A DNA stretch of 64,000 bases from Atrichornis clamosus (GCA_013400975.1 WBMZ01006404.1:1-64000); one strand, 5' to 3'. Positions 1 through 13,650 are shown, counted from the stretch's first letter. Numbers and translations: made by a program. Notes: generated by a model from the letters alone, not told the origin.

Positions 1-776
1 GCAAAACCACGACACAGGTCCGTGTCCTTCTGAGGGCCCCAGAGCTGTATGCAGCACTTCAGGTGGGTTCTGACAAGAGCAGTGTAGAGGGGCAGAATTG
101 CCTCCCTTGCCCACTGCTTTTGATGAAGCCCAGAACACGTTTGGCTTTCAGGGCTGCAAGTGCCCATTACCAGGTCATGTTGAGCTTCTTGTCTACCAAC
201 ACCTGCAAGTCTATCTCCCCAGGGCTCCTCTGTCAAGGGGAGAAATTGATTCAATCCATTCTCTGCCCAGCCTGTATTTGTGCTTGGCATTATGCTGACC
301 CAGGTGCAGGACTTTGTGCTTTGCTTTGTGGAACTTCATGAGGTTTGCACAGGCCCACTTCTCCATCCTGTGAAGGTCCCTTTGGATGTCATTCCTTGCC
401 TCCAACATGTTGACTGCACCACACAGTTTGGTGTTGGTAACCTTGCTGAGGTGCACTCGATGCCACTGTCCGTGTCACCAACATAGAGGTTGCACAACGC
501 CTGTCCCAGTACCGACCCGAGGAAAACTGCTTGTCAAGAGCCACTGATCGCAACGCTTTGAGTGCTGTCCAGCCAATTCCTTATCCACCCAATGCTCCAT
601 CCATCAAATCCACGTCTCTCCAATTTGGAAGCAAGGATGCCATGTGGTACAATGTTAAATGCCTTGTGCAATTCCAGGTAGATGATGTCAGTTGCTCTTC
701 CCTTATCCGCCAGTGCTGTAACTCCATCATAGAAGGCCACTGAAATTGTCAGGCACCATTCTTACCTTAATGAAGA
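1..776 (-). mobile_element. CR1 LINE fragment with decayed reverse transcriptase, cut by window start
   Basis: This is a 5'-truncated CR1 non-LTR retrotransposon lying antisense to TMEM117. Its 3' part continues beyond the left edge of the window. On the minus strand, 534-740 reads as the CR1 reverse-transcriptase motif A neighbourhood (…[18 protein letters not shown]…), and 211-456 reads as the thumb/C-terminal region (…IQRDLHRMEKWACANLMKFHKAKHKVLHLG…). The copy is dead. Where CR1 proteins normally carry the motif A aspartates (LDL.KAFD) it has LEL.KAFN. The FADD catalytic box before TKL is replaced by VTN, and the frame is broken between the two segments. Homology beyond about 776 fades, so the right boundary is approximate. 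Motif comparison is from knowledge of the CR1 family, not from a database search. Confidence 0.9.
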
Positions 777-2934
777 CAAATGAGTATTCCCATATTTTCT
801 GTAAATACTGAGTATTTACACATGATCATGTCAAGTGGTGTTTGACTTTTGGATCCATCTGAAGAAGCAATTCAGAAACTTTTGTTTTGTGCCCAGTGAA
901 GGTCAGCTTGGAAACTGTTTTTGGGACGAGTGGATTTCATATGTAACTGAATGCACTAACACAGCGAAACTGTTCCACCAACATTAAAGGGATTGTTTTA
1001 CAGTGGGAACTGAGATCGGTCTCCCTGAGGTCACTTTGGATGAGATTATTAGTCTACTGCAGGTTTCAGGAGGATATCACAGTTGTAAGCCATTGAATGT
1101 CTGATAAAAAAGTTTTATTCCTCTTGGTTTTCTTGATGATGTTACTTCTGCTGTGTTTTGGGCATCAATTCTTCAAATAGAATTTAGCAAACTCTCCACC
1201 ATATCCACCTGTTTTCTGATGCAAACAGGCAAACAAACAGCAACAGAGTAATGGTTCCAGTGAAATCACATTTTGAGATTCAAAGTGCTGCACAGTACTA
1301 GAATGTGGCTCTGCATTCTAACTTGTGAGGCTTTAAAAGAAAGAAAAAAAAAGTTTGGTATATCCAAATTCAGTTATTTAGGCCTAAAAGAAAAATTATG
1401 TTACTCTGTCTTTTACAAAGACTGGACTTAAAGGTGGAGCAGGAAGTTATTATTTAAATGCTGCCAGACTTCATCCTCTATCCCATTCTGTCCCCTTCAG
1501 ATTCTTATACCTCATGATCACTATCAGAATGGATTCCTTTCAATAAAAAAGAAAATGTAATTAAAACTATTTTTTTTTAGGATGCGCTTAACACAGCCAT
1601 AAATAAAACCTCAGTGTTGACATAAAGAGTCTTTCTTTTGTTTCTTACTTGCTTTTCTACTTTGAAAAAATCAGTAGGGCTGTAAAATAAAACACATTTG
1701 CTGACAGCTATCTTAATCAAGGCATTCAAGTTTATAGACTGAATACCATAATGAGAATATTGTGGCTATATATTTATTTCAGATAATTGCATGTTGTCTG
1801 TCTTTAATTGTGACTGTAGAAAAAACAAGGCCTAAAACAAAGGGTAGATTAAATTGTCAATGAAATTGCTACAAAAGGTTGTTAACAAAAGCTGCCCTGC
1901 AGGGCTCTTGTTTTTATAATGTATGTTTTGATAGCTTAACGTCTTTGCTAGGTTTTTCTTCTTTTAACAACACAAAAAAAAAGTCATGTTAGCAGTTATC
2001 TCCTTACAAAACAAGATCTCAGTTAAATTTCAGACCATGCATATTTAAGCATGCATTGTCTAGCAGGAAGTTATCCTGATGATCATAAAGAACTTGGGAT
2101 ACGGACTAATCAAAGTAAAGATCTTCAGTAAAGAGTGTGTAAATAACAACACTTTTAATCCAGTACTAGACATTTTCCATCTTTTCAGATTCTTTGTGTA
2201 CTGAAATGATTGATCTATTCCTTGAATCAAAACCACCTTGACTCCAGTTTACTGCTGTTTGCTTTGTATTACTGATTGTGTTGGTGCATTTGTGAGCACA
2301 GTGCTGCTTCTCCTGCAGACAAAGAGTAAATCTTTCTGGATTTCAATGGATAGGACATCAGTGCTTGTCTGTGATGGCTGAAGGGATAAAGCAAAGCCAG
2401 TGACAACAATTGGAAAAAAACTTATTAAGCCTTGAGAAAGGCTCATATTTTTCAAAGTGTTGTTTACTGCTTTTTGCTGTTAAGCATACTCTTGTTCACT
2501 GCTTCCTAATTTCTTTTTTACATATCCTACCAGACTCTGCTAGTTCTACCATAGAAAAAATCGAATTTAATTTCATTTTTTAAATAATATCTTACAATTG
2601 GGAAAGTAAAGGGCAAAGGCCAAGAAATTATCAAATTATTACATTAAAATGAAGGAGGTTTTCATTTCAGTTTCATGACTTGCTGTGGCAGTTTTAACTT
2701 ATTCAAAGTTATGATTAAAATAATAAAAAAGGAAGGTATTTCTTACTTTAAAGATACTAGATACAGCTTTGTCCCAGTACTGAACAGAGCTCTTTGAGAT
2801 TGTGCACCTTTCTTAGCTCCAGTGCAAGCTCCTAAGGTGCTCTGCTTTTTCATACATGGTACTTTTCATTTAGATGGGTTGGTTTTAATTTATATTTTAA
2901 TTTATACGTAATTGTTGGAATTTGCCTGGAAATT

Positions 2935-3345
2935 GACTTTTCCGATGAAGACAGGCTGAAAGAGCTGGAGATGTTCTGCCTGAAGATGAAAAAGTTCCAG
3001 GGAGACCTTATAGCAGCCTTCCAGTGACTAAAGGGGCTGACAAGAAAGACAGAGAGGGACTTCTTACAAAGGCATGTCATGATAGAAAAAGAGGGAATGG
3101 CTTAAAAAGAAAGAGAGCAGGTTTAGACTAGATGTAAGGAAGAAATTCTTTCCTGTGAGCGTGATGAGACACTGGAAGAAGTTTTCCGGAGCAGCTGTGA
3201 ATGTCCCATCCCTGGAAGTGCTCAAGACCAGTTTGGACAATGCTCTGAGCCACCTGGTCTAGTGAAAGGTGTGGGCAGGGGGGTTGGAACAAAATGCTCT
3301 TTAAAAAGACCCTTAAGATAAACCACTCTGATTCTGTGATCTCTA
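2935..3345 (+). mobile_element. CR1 LINE 3' fragment, sense orientation
   Basis: This is a 5'-truncated CR1 tail and the only copy in the window in the same orientation as TMEM117. It contains the recognisable ORF2 C-terminal coding and 3' region in order: the tract equivalent to 'aggctgaaagagctgg', then 'ttagactagatgtaaggaag', 'ttctttcc' and 'catccctggaagtgctcaag'. It ends with 'cacctggtctagtg', 'ccttaagat' and the degenerate terminal repeat 'ctgattctgtgat' at about 3328-3340. It has many substitutions and small indels, so it is an old insertion with no coding potential left. The left boundary is uncertain by tens of bases. Confidence 0.9.
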
Positions 3346-4235
3346 CTATAAACTGAAACAATTAATAAATGTATAACTTTTAGTAAATTAATTTATTATT
3401 AATTTCCTATAAACAACCACCCATGACCGTGGTTTGAAAACAAACCGCTATTAAAACTGCTCTCAGTTGGGCCCTCCATTGTGCTAGCATTGCACAGCCC
3501 AGGAAAAGAGAACTCTCTGCCCCAGGGAGGTTACTGTCTGGAATTCCAGTTTTAAAAAGAAACATGGCACAGAGAAGTGCTAAATCCCTCATCTATAAAT
3601 GTATATTTGCTGCTCACAAAAGTGGTGTGCCAGTAAAAAAATGGACCTTGACACATGTTCAGCTTCCAGTTATTTGCATACTTTGACCTGACCTCATTTT
3701 TTGAAATATTCAAGGCCAATTGGCATAGCAGAGGAAGCATAGGTCTTGGGAAGGGAAGAGAGTGAGGCATGTTTTCAATGACAGTAAACAAGCTGGAAAT
3801 ATCTTATTTGACTTTTAAATTATATACTGAGTTGAAAGAGCGGGAATTTAAGTGGGAAACAATCAGTTTTAAATTGATTAAATTTCATCTGGAGGGTCTG
3901 GAGAAAGACAGCATGTGTACTTGCAATGTCATTTTTAATGCATTAGTTCTCAGGATGAAGCTTTTCTCGAAGACAGGTCCAGATTTCTTGTCTAAGTTTC
4001 TCTCCAGTGTTCTGTCACATGAAGTCTAACATGCTCATGTTTGTAAACTTTATAAATAAAGTATAATATGAATATGAGTGTTTCCCAGGGATTCTTTCAA
4101 TGTCTGGTACAACCTTGACCAAGCTGCATGAGCATACCTCTTGTTATAAGACATTTTTTCTTTCAAGATGTGATACAACTGATTTTGATGTCTTAAATAT
4201 TAGGGATTTGAGACCATCTGTAGCTTTCAGGTTGA

Positions 4236-4695
4236 TCATAGAATCATTTAGGATGGAAAAGACCCTTAAGATCATCAAGTCCAACTGTTAACCCAGCACT
4301 GCCATGTTCACCACTAAACCCTATCCCTAAGTGCCACATCTACACATCTTTTAAATACCTCCAAGCACTTCCCTGGGCAGCAGGTTTCAATGCTTGGCAA
4401 CCCTTTTCAGTGAAGAAATTTATCCTAATAGCCAATCTAAACCTCCCCTGCTTGAGGGGGAGGAAACAACTTGAGGCTGTTCCAAGAGACCGATTCCCAC
4501 CTGGCTGTGGCCTCCTTTCAGGCTGTTGTAGAGAGCGATAAGGTCTCTCCTGGGCCTCCTTTTTTCTAGCTGAACAACCCCAGCTCCCTCAGCTGTTCCA
4601 AATACCTGTGATACGGACTTGTGCTCCAGACTCTTCACAGATTTTGTTGCCCTTCTTTGGACATGCTCCAGCACCTCAAGGTTAATCCAGAATTG
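4236..4695 (-). mobile_element. CR1 LINE 3' fragment
   Basis: The element starts at its 3' terminus with the CR1 signature 'gatcatagaatcatttagg' at 4236-4254, then 'aaagacccttaagatcatc'. It reads back into the ORF2 C-terminus. On the minus strand, 4420-4674 reads …LEHVQRRATKSVKSLEHKS… and …LEKRRPRRDLIALYNSLKGG…, which is the conserved region following the CR1 reverse transcriptase. It is 5'-truncated near 4695, has no intact frame and is antisense to TMEM117. Confidence 0.93.
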
Positions 4696-7600
4696 AGGCA
4701 GTGCTTATGGAGATCTTAAGAATTATTTCCTCAGGGTAGCTTACTCAAAATTTGAGCTGAAGGACTCTAATCATACTTATTTTTAATAATTTGAACAGGA
4801 AAATTTTAGTTCATACTAGAATAATTCAGAGTTTACGACATTATTTTAGTTTTAATTAAGATATTTTTAAAACATCCAGCTTTTCCCCTTGTGTGTATCT
4901 GAACTGATAAAATTGTCTGAACTCCTAAAGTTTTATTTTTATGGAATGTAAAAAAATGTATACTTTCTCCCAAAGCAAATTAATTTACAAGATGCAAGCA
5001 CAGACAAAAGCATCTGGTATGTGATAAATGCATTTTGAAGAATTATTGTGTTACGTTTCAGAAAGATGGAACTTAGAATTAAGCTTCTGTTTAGAGTGTT
5101 GTTTAACAAACTTTTTCAAGCCATTGTATGATTTCCAGCTCTTCCTACCTGAAATGTTTCTGTGAAACCAGATGATGTCTGCAGTTAGGAGTAACACTTT
5201 CTTCTTGTGCCACAAGATCTTTCAGCGACTACAACATATTTTGGCTGGTTTCAAAAAGCATACACTCTTTTTTAATCTATACACAACCTCAATTAGTGTT
5301 CGGGTCAGTAAGTGGGAAGACATTTATAGAATCAATCATTTTGGGTTAAGGAGTACACATACTGCAAGTGTACTAATGGAATGGAAATAATGCCTGGAAC
5401 ATCTCCAGAACAGTCACGGTCTCAATGGAGCAATTAAATATGTATGAAGAATGTTTGCAGTGAAGTTCAAACACATCAGCCTGAGGCTTATTTTTTGGTT
5501 TAATTTATTCTCTGCATTTCTGTGTACTGCTGCTTGATGATTCAAAAACACTTCTGCACGCTGCCTCCTGCATCATCTACGTATCCACTGACTGACAGAT
5601 ACCGAGACAGTTGCTATATTTAATCACTATCTCTGGAACAAGGAATTGGCTCTCTAGTAGAAAAGTGCAGGGTTAGTATTCAGGTTATCAGTTTTTATTC
5701 ATTAATGAATTTGACATAATTCACAGTATGGAAATAGTCTGCAGAATTAATTCAGACAGAGTTTGAATATTTAGCAAAACTTCTTAATGTGGATCTCTTG
5801 GTGTTACTAGAGTATTTCATGATATGTCCTGTATTCCATATTTTCATATCACTGCTTTTATCCTTCATGAAGAAGATGCTTGTCCTCTAGCTAGAGACTG
5901 CCTTTTAAATATAATTTTCAATGCCAGCATTTCTTTAAAAGTTAGTGGCTGTATTTCCTTGCAATTGTTCTTTGCAAAATGTATAAAAGAACACATGCTA
6001 ATTTCAGCTTTCTCTGCTGTTTTCAGTAGTAAATAAACCCAAACTATCTGGGGCTTTGTAAAGAGTGTTTGTTTCTTTTAATGGGTCTACGTTCTATGGT
6101 TTGTGACTGATCAGAGAGCACCAGTGTATTAGCTGGTTCATCTGTTATCAATTCATGTGCTATGAATAAGTGGGATTGTCATATAACCAAGCTCAGAGCT
6201 ATTGGCAAAGCAACTGAGCAAAGACAACCTTTTAAAAGGATTACTGGTAATGTAATTACTTGTGGAAGATGTATGGATATCTCCTGTATGAAAACACCAG
6301 CATCTTAAGCAGTAACATTAGTGGAATGAGAGCTTGTGTTCCAGTAATGGCATACTCTGCTGGTGGATAATGGCACGCTGAAGCAAAGGCATTTGTGTGA
6401 AGTAAACACTGAACTAAAGCCAGAAATGTGCTTTTGTTTCTTTATATAATTTCAAGGCTGTTATTGAAGCAAAATTTACTTTTTAGTGACACTAGAGTTA
6501 CTTTATTAAATGCAATGGGGTTTTGAGGCCTCAAAGCTCCCAGCAGATTTTCTTTAGGTCTGGAGAAAAATCTCTTTATATCTACAGTAAATCTATACCT
6601 GCTAATAATATTGATAATTTTAATGAAAGAAGTATGCTATTAATATTACCCCTGTTACTAGAGGTGTCAGCAATATGTCACGTCATATAATTTTCTAAAG
6701 AAGCAGAATTAATTTAGGACCTTCAATTCAGGCATAGATTAGGCAATCTTGGTGAAGTTGCAAAATTAAGAAAACCTTTTTGCTTGTGAACTGTTGCGGT
6801 TGATGGCTTTTGATATTGACTTTAACCATCAAGATGATTGACTTTTCTTAGTGAAAAAGGACATTCTTATAAGTATGTTGAAGTAACCACCTGACCTTCA
6901 TCTTTTGAAAATCAATGGTAAAAGCCCAGTAGTCGTCAATGAAACTTTAATCCTCTTTTAGATACTGACAGATTTTTTTTTCATTTAGTTGTAGGGCATG
7001 TTTTTCCTTGAAGTAGTTAATAAGCTCCATGGCATCCATAAAATAGATTTCTGAAGAATGCAATGACAGCTGTCCAGTTGATTAGTTTAGTCTTAAACTC
7101 TTTTCTCTCACCTTTGATAATCCCTCTTAAAACTTCTATATTAATTTCTTCACGGTATTGGTTCATATATTTTCATTATTCAATAAGCAAAATTCTGGTA
7201 TTTGGTACATGTTTCTCTCTGTGTTTTTTTGTTTCCACTTAATCAGGCTTCTTTTTACATTAATTTCTTGAGTTTTGCTATTTATTTGCTTTTTTCTGAA
7301 AGACCTATTTTCTGATTTTGAGTAATAATAATATTCTTAAGATTTATATCTTTATGATTCTTGTATCAGAAACCTGATTGGGTTATTGATTGTGATATGT
7401 GGGCAAATAATCTGGCTTCGTCAGTGTCAGAAGTTGCATGCTTACGTTGTGCAGTGCAGTGTTCTAAACTTTAATGTGTCTTGTGGCAACAGGTTATACC
7501 TCACAATGGAAGAGCAGATTGATAAAGAAAGCTGACACTAATATCTAGGTATATGTAGTCAGAAAGTGATGCACAGGAAAAATGCTTTACCATTCAAGGA

Positions 7601-10600
7601 AAATGAGTCATAGCCAAAATATTCATACCTTAACCATCTGAACTTACTATTCTATAATATTATTTTAAGCATCTAAATATGTACAAATTTATCTTGAATT
7701 TGACCTACATCAGATTTGTGGGTCTTGCGGTACTCCAGATAACCAGACCATTTAAATATAATTCCCTGGCTATGGATTTCGGATTCTAGCTTCAGACACA
7801 AAATAAAGTTGTGCCATTAAGGTCTTCCCATGAACCTTGTGAAAATTTTAACTATTCATCCATCTTGTCAAGCCATGTTAGTATGCTCATTTTTGTGTTT
7901 TCTGATCACTTTGGAAATAGACACAGGTTAAAAATTTTAGGAGAGAGGAATCACTACTTTGTAATGCCATTATTGATTCTACCTCCTCAGTTTAATCATT
8001 TTAGTTTTTAAGATCATTCATGCTATATGGTTATCTGCAGTGATGTGACTTGCTCTGATTGAGGTAATTCCCAGTACAAGGACAAAAATAGAGCTCCTTG
8101 AACTGAAGAAGGAAGGATCAACTTTCATGTCTCTCCCTGCATAAGTAGAAGGAGAAAAATATTATGATCCCATTTGCAAATGCCTTCTAAGGTCTGGGCT
8201 TTGGATGGTTTCAGGAACCTTTTGGCCTTGTGACACAGCTGTACACATTAGGACACTGGCTGTTAGGGCTCAGTTTTATCATTCTCTTTGCAATACGAAC
8301 AAATTGAATGAGCATTAATAAAACTCTAATTGGCAGCAGGTGTGACTGTGTTATAAAACCACCCAAAATTAAAGAAGCATTTCAATTTGCTATCTAATAT
8401 TAAGTTTTTCAGTATACATTAATGAAAACGAAACAATCGTTAGCAGGCCTTGGATTGCAAAAAGAATGGGCTTTAAAAAATCACTGCAAAGTGTAATAAT
8501 GTAAGTAGGAAGCTCTTGGAGCTGTTTTAAAACAATTCCTTTTTAAAGAGCACCTAGGTCAGAGCTGTTTGGAATGAAATTGATGGCAGGGTTCAAGGCG
8601 TCAACACAGCAGGCACACATTGCCAGCATAGTATGTTAAGCAGAAGCTGAGATTTTAATCAGTTTTCACAGGTGTTGAGGCACTAGATTGTTCCAAATTT
8701 ATTGGCTTTGTCAGCTGTTCTGTTATCATCTTTCTGAAAGAGATTTGAGGACACTTTTCCACATGGTCAGTCCAGCTAGAAGCTAGTCTTTATTCTTCAA
8801 ACTGAATTATGAAAACCTCTTTTTTGTTTTCTCTTTTTTTTTTTCTTTAAGAAAGAGGTGATCTATACACTCTCTTTGAATTACGCCTTGTAACCAAAAA
8901 CATTTCTATGCTAAGTTATTCCCATTTGAGTGAAGCAAGAGAGCCTTTGCTAGTGTCATTCGTTACAGAGCCACACATCCCATCTTTTAATGAATTTGAT
9001 GCAAATGTAATCCCAGAAATCTAAATAGAATTAAATACGTGTTTTCCCAGAATTTAGATTTATGGAAATTCAGGGAAGTATCATTTGATTGACAGAGAAA
9101 TCGCTAACAGCATTAGTCACTGGAAGCACTGTTAAAATTTATTCTGTGATGCAGCATATTCTCAAGAACTTGTGGACTATTGAATATTCTGAATGCAGTT
9201 ATGGGCATCTTGCTTTGTGAGCAGCTGACTTCAGAGAAGATGTTGTGGCATTCTGCCATGAGACAACTGGTGGTCACTGCAGTCCTGTGTAATCCGTATT
9301 TGAAGCCATCTTTAACTGCAGAATGACATGCCTATGTAACCAATCATTGGTAATAGTGTTTACAAACACTTTTCAAACTCTAAAAATCCAGCCCCAAACA
9401 ATATTTGGGGAGTTTTAAATATAAAGTCTATTCCTCCCTAAATAGAATATCAAAATAGTCCCACTGCATAGTGAAAGTCTGCTTTAACTTAGTGAAGCCA
9501 CTGCCTCAGCTGAAATAGATTTCCCCTTTTTTTTTTTTTTTTTTTGGTAGACATTGATGGGGTTATCAACTCAGAAATCTCTGTGATAGATTGTCAGTAA
9601 TGGTTGGAAAGGCCCAGACATGACTATAAGTCACATTCATCTTTTACGGCCTCTTAGCTAGAGATGACAGTTATTTTCAGAGTTCCCAGAAAGAACATAA
9701 AGCCAAAAAACCTCAGTGAAGAACTGGTCAAATTAATTTAATATCAACTCTGTGCAATGACTGAATGACCTAGGAGAAAACAGAAGATAATGCTAACAAA
9801 ATTAATCAAAATAAATAAACAAAGCTTTCTGAGAGATTATATCTAGTCCCCAAAGCAGTCTTCCCTCTTACAACCTTTGTGAAATAGATGTAGTTATTTG
9901 CAATACAGAAGTTTAAAAATTTGGCTGATTCTAGTCTCTCCATGGTTGATCAAAGAAGCCATCTATTCCAAATTCTGGTTTGTTTCAAAGTCTCATCAAC
10001 AATACAAAGGTTCCCTGTTTAGAGAGAAAGTGAGACACTGCAAAATATAGCCCTTCCAAAAGTATTCCTTCAGCTCCTCATTGTAGATGCTTGCTGGAGA
10101 GTGATTGAGCAATCATGTAAGTGCTGGAGTGACAGCCTGTTACACTTTTATGCTTGTCAAACACACGTGTTGAAGTATTTTACAGGAAGAAAAGGATCAT
10201 ATAGCTGTAAAACTAGAGGGGACTCAGTGTGGGGTAAAGTGTTTAGGAGAATGCTAAACATGGATTGTACGTTTAACAAAATTTGATCAGCACAATCTCT
10301 GTTAAACTCAGGGTCTCTTTAGCACTACCTAAATGATTTTGAGCTCGGTATGATCATGCAGGCAAAACAAAATTTGATGTAGTGTTTGGGTCTCTGCAGA
10401 TAAACTGAGTGGATACCTAACTTGACCTAAATGTGGCCCCCTGACAGCTCATCTATTCCTTGGACAAGATAAAAGGCCTGTCCCCAGCTTGTAGCCTGGC
10501 TCTGGTGAAAGAACTAACTCGTTGGATAGGCGTAAGAGGTGTGATGATCATCTACTCTTTAAGTATTTCTGCAAGATGGTTATAACCCTAAAGGAGATCC

Positions 10601-10854
10601 ACGAGAGAAAACTGTGGGAGAAGCAACAAATGCCACTGATTATATCCCAGAAAAAAAAGAAAACTGATTCCTTTTAGCATTCCCTGTCAACCCCTACTGC
10701 CTGCACTCTGCAGTGTTGTTCAGCAGTCCACTATTGTGCCCCTGCCATAAAACCTGCTAAGGTGTCCTTAGTCTTTTGTAGTAGTCCTCCATCACCAAAA
10801 CGCTGTCTGATCTTAGGGTTAGAAACCACATGGAAACCCATGCAGAGCTAAGTC

Positions 10855-10880
10855 AGGTCAAGGGGACCTGGTCAAGGTCA
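10855..10880 (+). promoter_or_regulatory. Cluster of nuclear-receptor half-site-like motifs
   Basis: Within 26 bases there is an AGGTCA (10855-10860), a diverged inverted half-site (GGACCT, 10864-10869) and a TGGTCA-AGGTCA pair without spacer (10869-10880). The pair contains TCAAGGTCA at 10872-10880, the extended half-site preferred by ERR and SF-1 type orphan receptors. The motifs are seen directly. Any binding or enhancer role is inference, and single hexamers occur often by chance in intronic DNA. Confidence 0.25.
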
Positions 10881-12329
10881 GGAGGAAGAAACAGGAAAGA
10901 GACAGAAAGTGACAGAACACAGGAAGAGTACTAACTGCTGGGAGCTAGCGTCAACTAAAAGCAAATGCTTTTTTTTCAACATACAATTTTATGCGACTGA
11001 GAGGGTACATTCAGAGCATCTTAAGTCTTACCTGTTAGAATGTTAGAACTTGAGGAGACTAAGGCTGGAAGGTAAGAGATCACAAATTATTTCAGGAGGA
11101 AAGGGATCTTTCCTTATAACTTGTTGGGAATCCTGCAATAAAACTTCTGATTGCTGTTTTTTAAGATAACAAAAACATCGGATAAGCATCATTATTGATT
11201 ATGCTTTCATTGATAAATGTTTCTCATCCATGGGAAGGAATTTCTGATCAAAACTAGTGAAACTCCAGTCTCCTCAGAGTAGCCAGTAGCATGATGATCA
11301 AATCCATATGGATGAAAGCTAATCTGAGCCCCTGCATTTCTCATTGCGGGGGAGACATGGGAGAAGCCATAGCCTGAGTTTACTGCATCTTTGTTGAGCT
11401 CCCTGAATATTACTGTTTCTTCCAGGATTTATCTGATTTCTGTTTACTGTAACAATTTGGAAAAGAATGCAGATTAGTCTCTGGTAATAGACAGAACACT
11501 GGACTTTTTCTGAAATATAGAAACATTTCTTTTTGAGGGGGGTAACCATTTCCTAACAAACTCAAAGTTTAACCAAATATATATCTGGCCATCTTAGTGA
11601 ATTTAGTCATAACAATTCTCAAGTTCTCTTGTGCACCTTCTTATTGGAAATTCCTAATGTTTTACTTCCACCAAAAAAGTGACAATATTCATATTGTCAC
11701 AGAGCTGAGCATATAATTATCAGAATAGCACTGGCTGTCAGAATGTATTCCAGTGAGACTCTCTATTAGCTTCTTTTTGCTCAATGTTCTTTACAGCCCT
11801 GTTCTATTGTTAGAAAGGTTAACTTTCCAGGAGGTGGAAAACATAGTAATTTGGATGTGATTTTTTTGTTTGTTTTTTTAGAAAACATGTGCCAGGCTTA
11901 CACTGGAAGTCACTCAACTTGTGAAAAAAATGCTTTTATTTTCTTGGCAACTTTGGAGTTGGTATCAATTCTTCTTGAATTATTCTTTAATTAAAAAGTG
12001 TTGCATTTTGCAATTAAAGTAAATGTCAACTGAAGATTCAAGTGCTTGCATTTGTAACATCTTAGTTGGAGCAACAATGTCAGCTGAAATTCCTAAGTTC
12101 TGTGCATAAAAATCCCTCCAGTTTTGCTTGTATTATTTTTTAAGGAGGAATTAAAATCCTTTTTCTGGTTTGAGGCTCGTGTGCCATTGCTGTTCGTGTT
12201 TTTTTCTATAGGCAAATAGGGTTGTTAGATGATAAGATCATGTTTCCTTCAAAACTTAGTTATATGTAACTTACATGCTTGTCTACTTGGATTTAATTTG
12301 TGGGGTTTTGGGGGTTTTTTGAGGGAAAA

Positions 12330-12975
12330 TTTCATAGGAGCATAGGATCACATGATAATTCAGACTGGAATCCAGGATCTCTGGAGGTCTCTTGTCTCTT
12401 ACTCAAAGCAGGGTCATCTCTGAACTGATGCTAAGTTGCTCAGAGCTTTTTCTATCCAGTTGGGTCTCAAAAATCCTTTAGGGATGGAGATTGCACAACC
12501 TCTCCAGGCAGCCTAGAGGGACTCATCAGAAACTGTTTTTCCTTATAGCCAATTTGAATCTCTCTTGTTTCAACATATGCAGTGTCTCTTGTCATCCTGT
12601 CATTCTCTTTGTTTGAAGAGGTTGTCTCCATCTTCTTGCTCACCTCCCCAGGGGCACTTGGCAGGGGACAGCTGCTGGGTTCTCCAATCCCCTGACTCTT
12701 CACAGGACAAATGCTTCAGCCCCCAACCATTAAAGCTCTAAAAAACTCCACTTTAAAAAACTCCACTTTAGTTTTTGGTGCTTTTTATGTATGGTTAGCC
12801 AAAAACTGGAGGTGATACTCTGGATATGGTCTAACAAGTGTGAAGTAGAGCAAAGTAATTTCCCTTGATCTGCTGGTTATGCCTCTGTTATTTTGGACCT
12901 GGACACTGTTGGGACTTCTTTGCTACCAGCAGACATGCCCAGCTTGCTGTCTACTAATGCCCTTTTCTTACTAAG
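12330..12975 (-). mobile_element. CR1 LINE fragment, older subfamily
   Basis: A CR1 copy in minus orientation, beginning at its 3' end with the degenerate terminal motif 'cataggatcacatgataat' (about 12339) and 'gatctctggaggtct'. It then passes through 'caaagcagggtcatctctga', 'gatggagattgcacaacctc' and 'cttgtttcaacatatgcag'. It ends in a region resembling CR1 ORF2 reverse complement (12820-12970: 'ggaggtgatactctggatat', 'tctactaatgcccttttctt'). It is highly diverged. It contains a local tandem duplication, with the 15-mer 'aaaaaactccacttt' occurring twice within about 12735-12772. It is non-coding now. Confidence 0.85.
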
Positions 12976-13596
12976 GTAAAATGGATATTATTTGAAAGAT
13001 TTTTGACACACAAATGCATTGTTCAGGAAGCAGGATTAAAGCTTTTTTTTTCTTTGTGTTGGAGTTGTTTCAAAAATACATTTAATCAAAATATAATCAT
13101 ATTGTTAGACGAAAGATCCTGTATTTATTTAATAGTCTTTGAAAAAAAAAGAGCAGTTCAAAAGAATTGTAATTATATTTTACTTTGATAGGGTTTGCAC
13201 AGATATAATTGTAAGAGGCACAACATCTTGATGAATGAGTAACTATATCCCATAGACACCACAGTGTATGAAACCTAAATTAATGAGGAATTTCTTATTC
13301 CATCGAAGTATCATATAGATAAATTATACAGCTAATATAATCCAGAACATAGAAAGGTATTAAACTGTTATGTTTAGTTTATCCTAAATTTGAACTGTAT
13401 TTTTAAATTTTAGTTTTGGATATAAGTTGTCTGAGAAGCCATGAGAATGTCAGTATATACTGTACAGCTCTCCCACCCACTTATCAAAAACTTTTTCTAA
13501 GAGTAGCAACATGACAGTATCTGGGCAAGGACATCATGTTCCATACGTTCTACCTAGATAAAATAAGACCCTGTTTTTATCCTTAATGCTTTGTAA

Positions 13597-13650
13597 TTCA
13601 TAGAATCATAGAAATATTTAGGTTGGAAAAGACCTTTGAGATTACGGAAG
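13597..13650 (-). mobile_element. Very short CR1 3' terminus
   Basis: Only about 50 bases of CR1 remain: the terminal repeat 'ttcatagaatcatagaaa', then 'aggttggaaaagacctttga'. Homology stops at about 13650, exactly where a GC-rich block of different composition begins. This may be an ordinary extreme 5' truncation. Alternatively, a longer CR1 was interrupted or replaced by the GC-rich block. Confidence 0.85.

Noticed and set aside
9527..9545. Run of 19 T that could be the tail of an antisense processed pseudogene
   Set aside because: No gene-like body lies to its right and I saw no target-site duplication. A slippage-expanded homopolymer is simpler.
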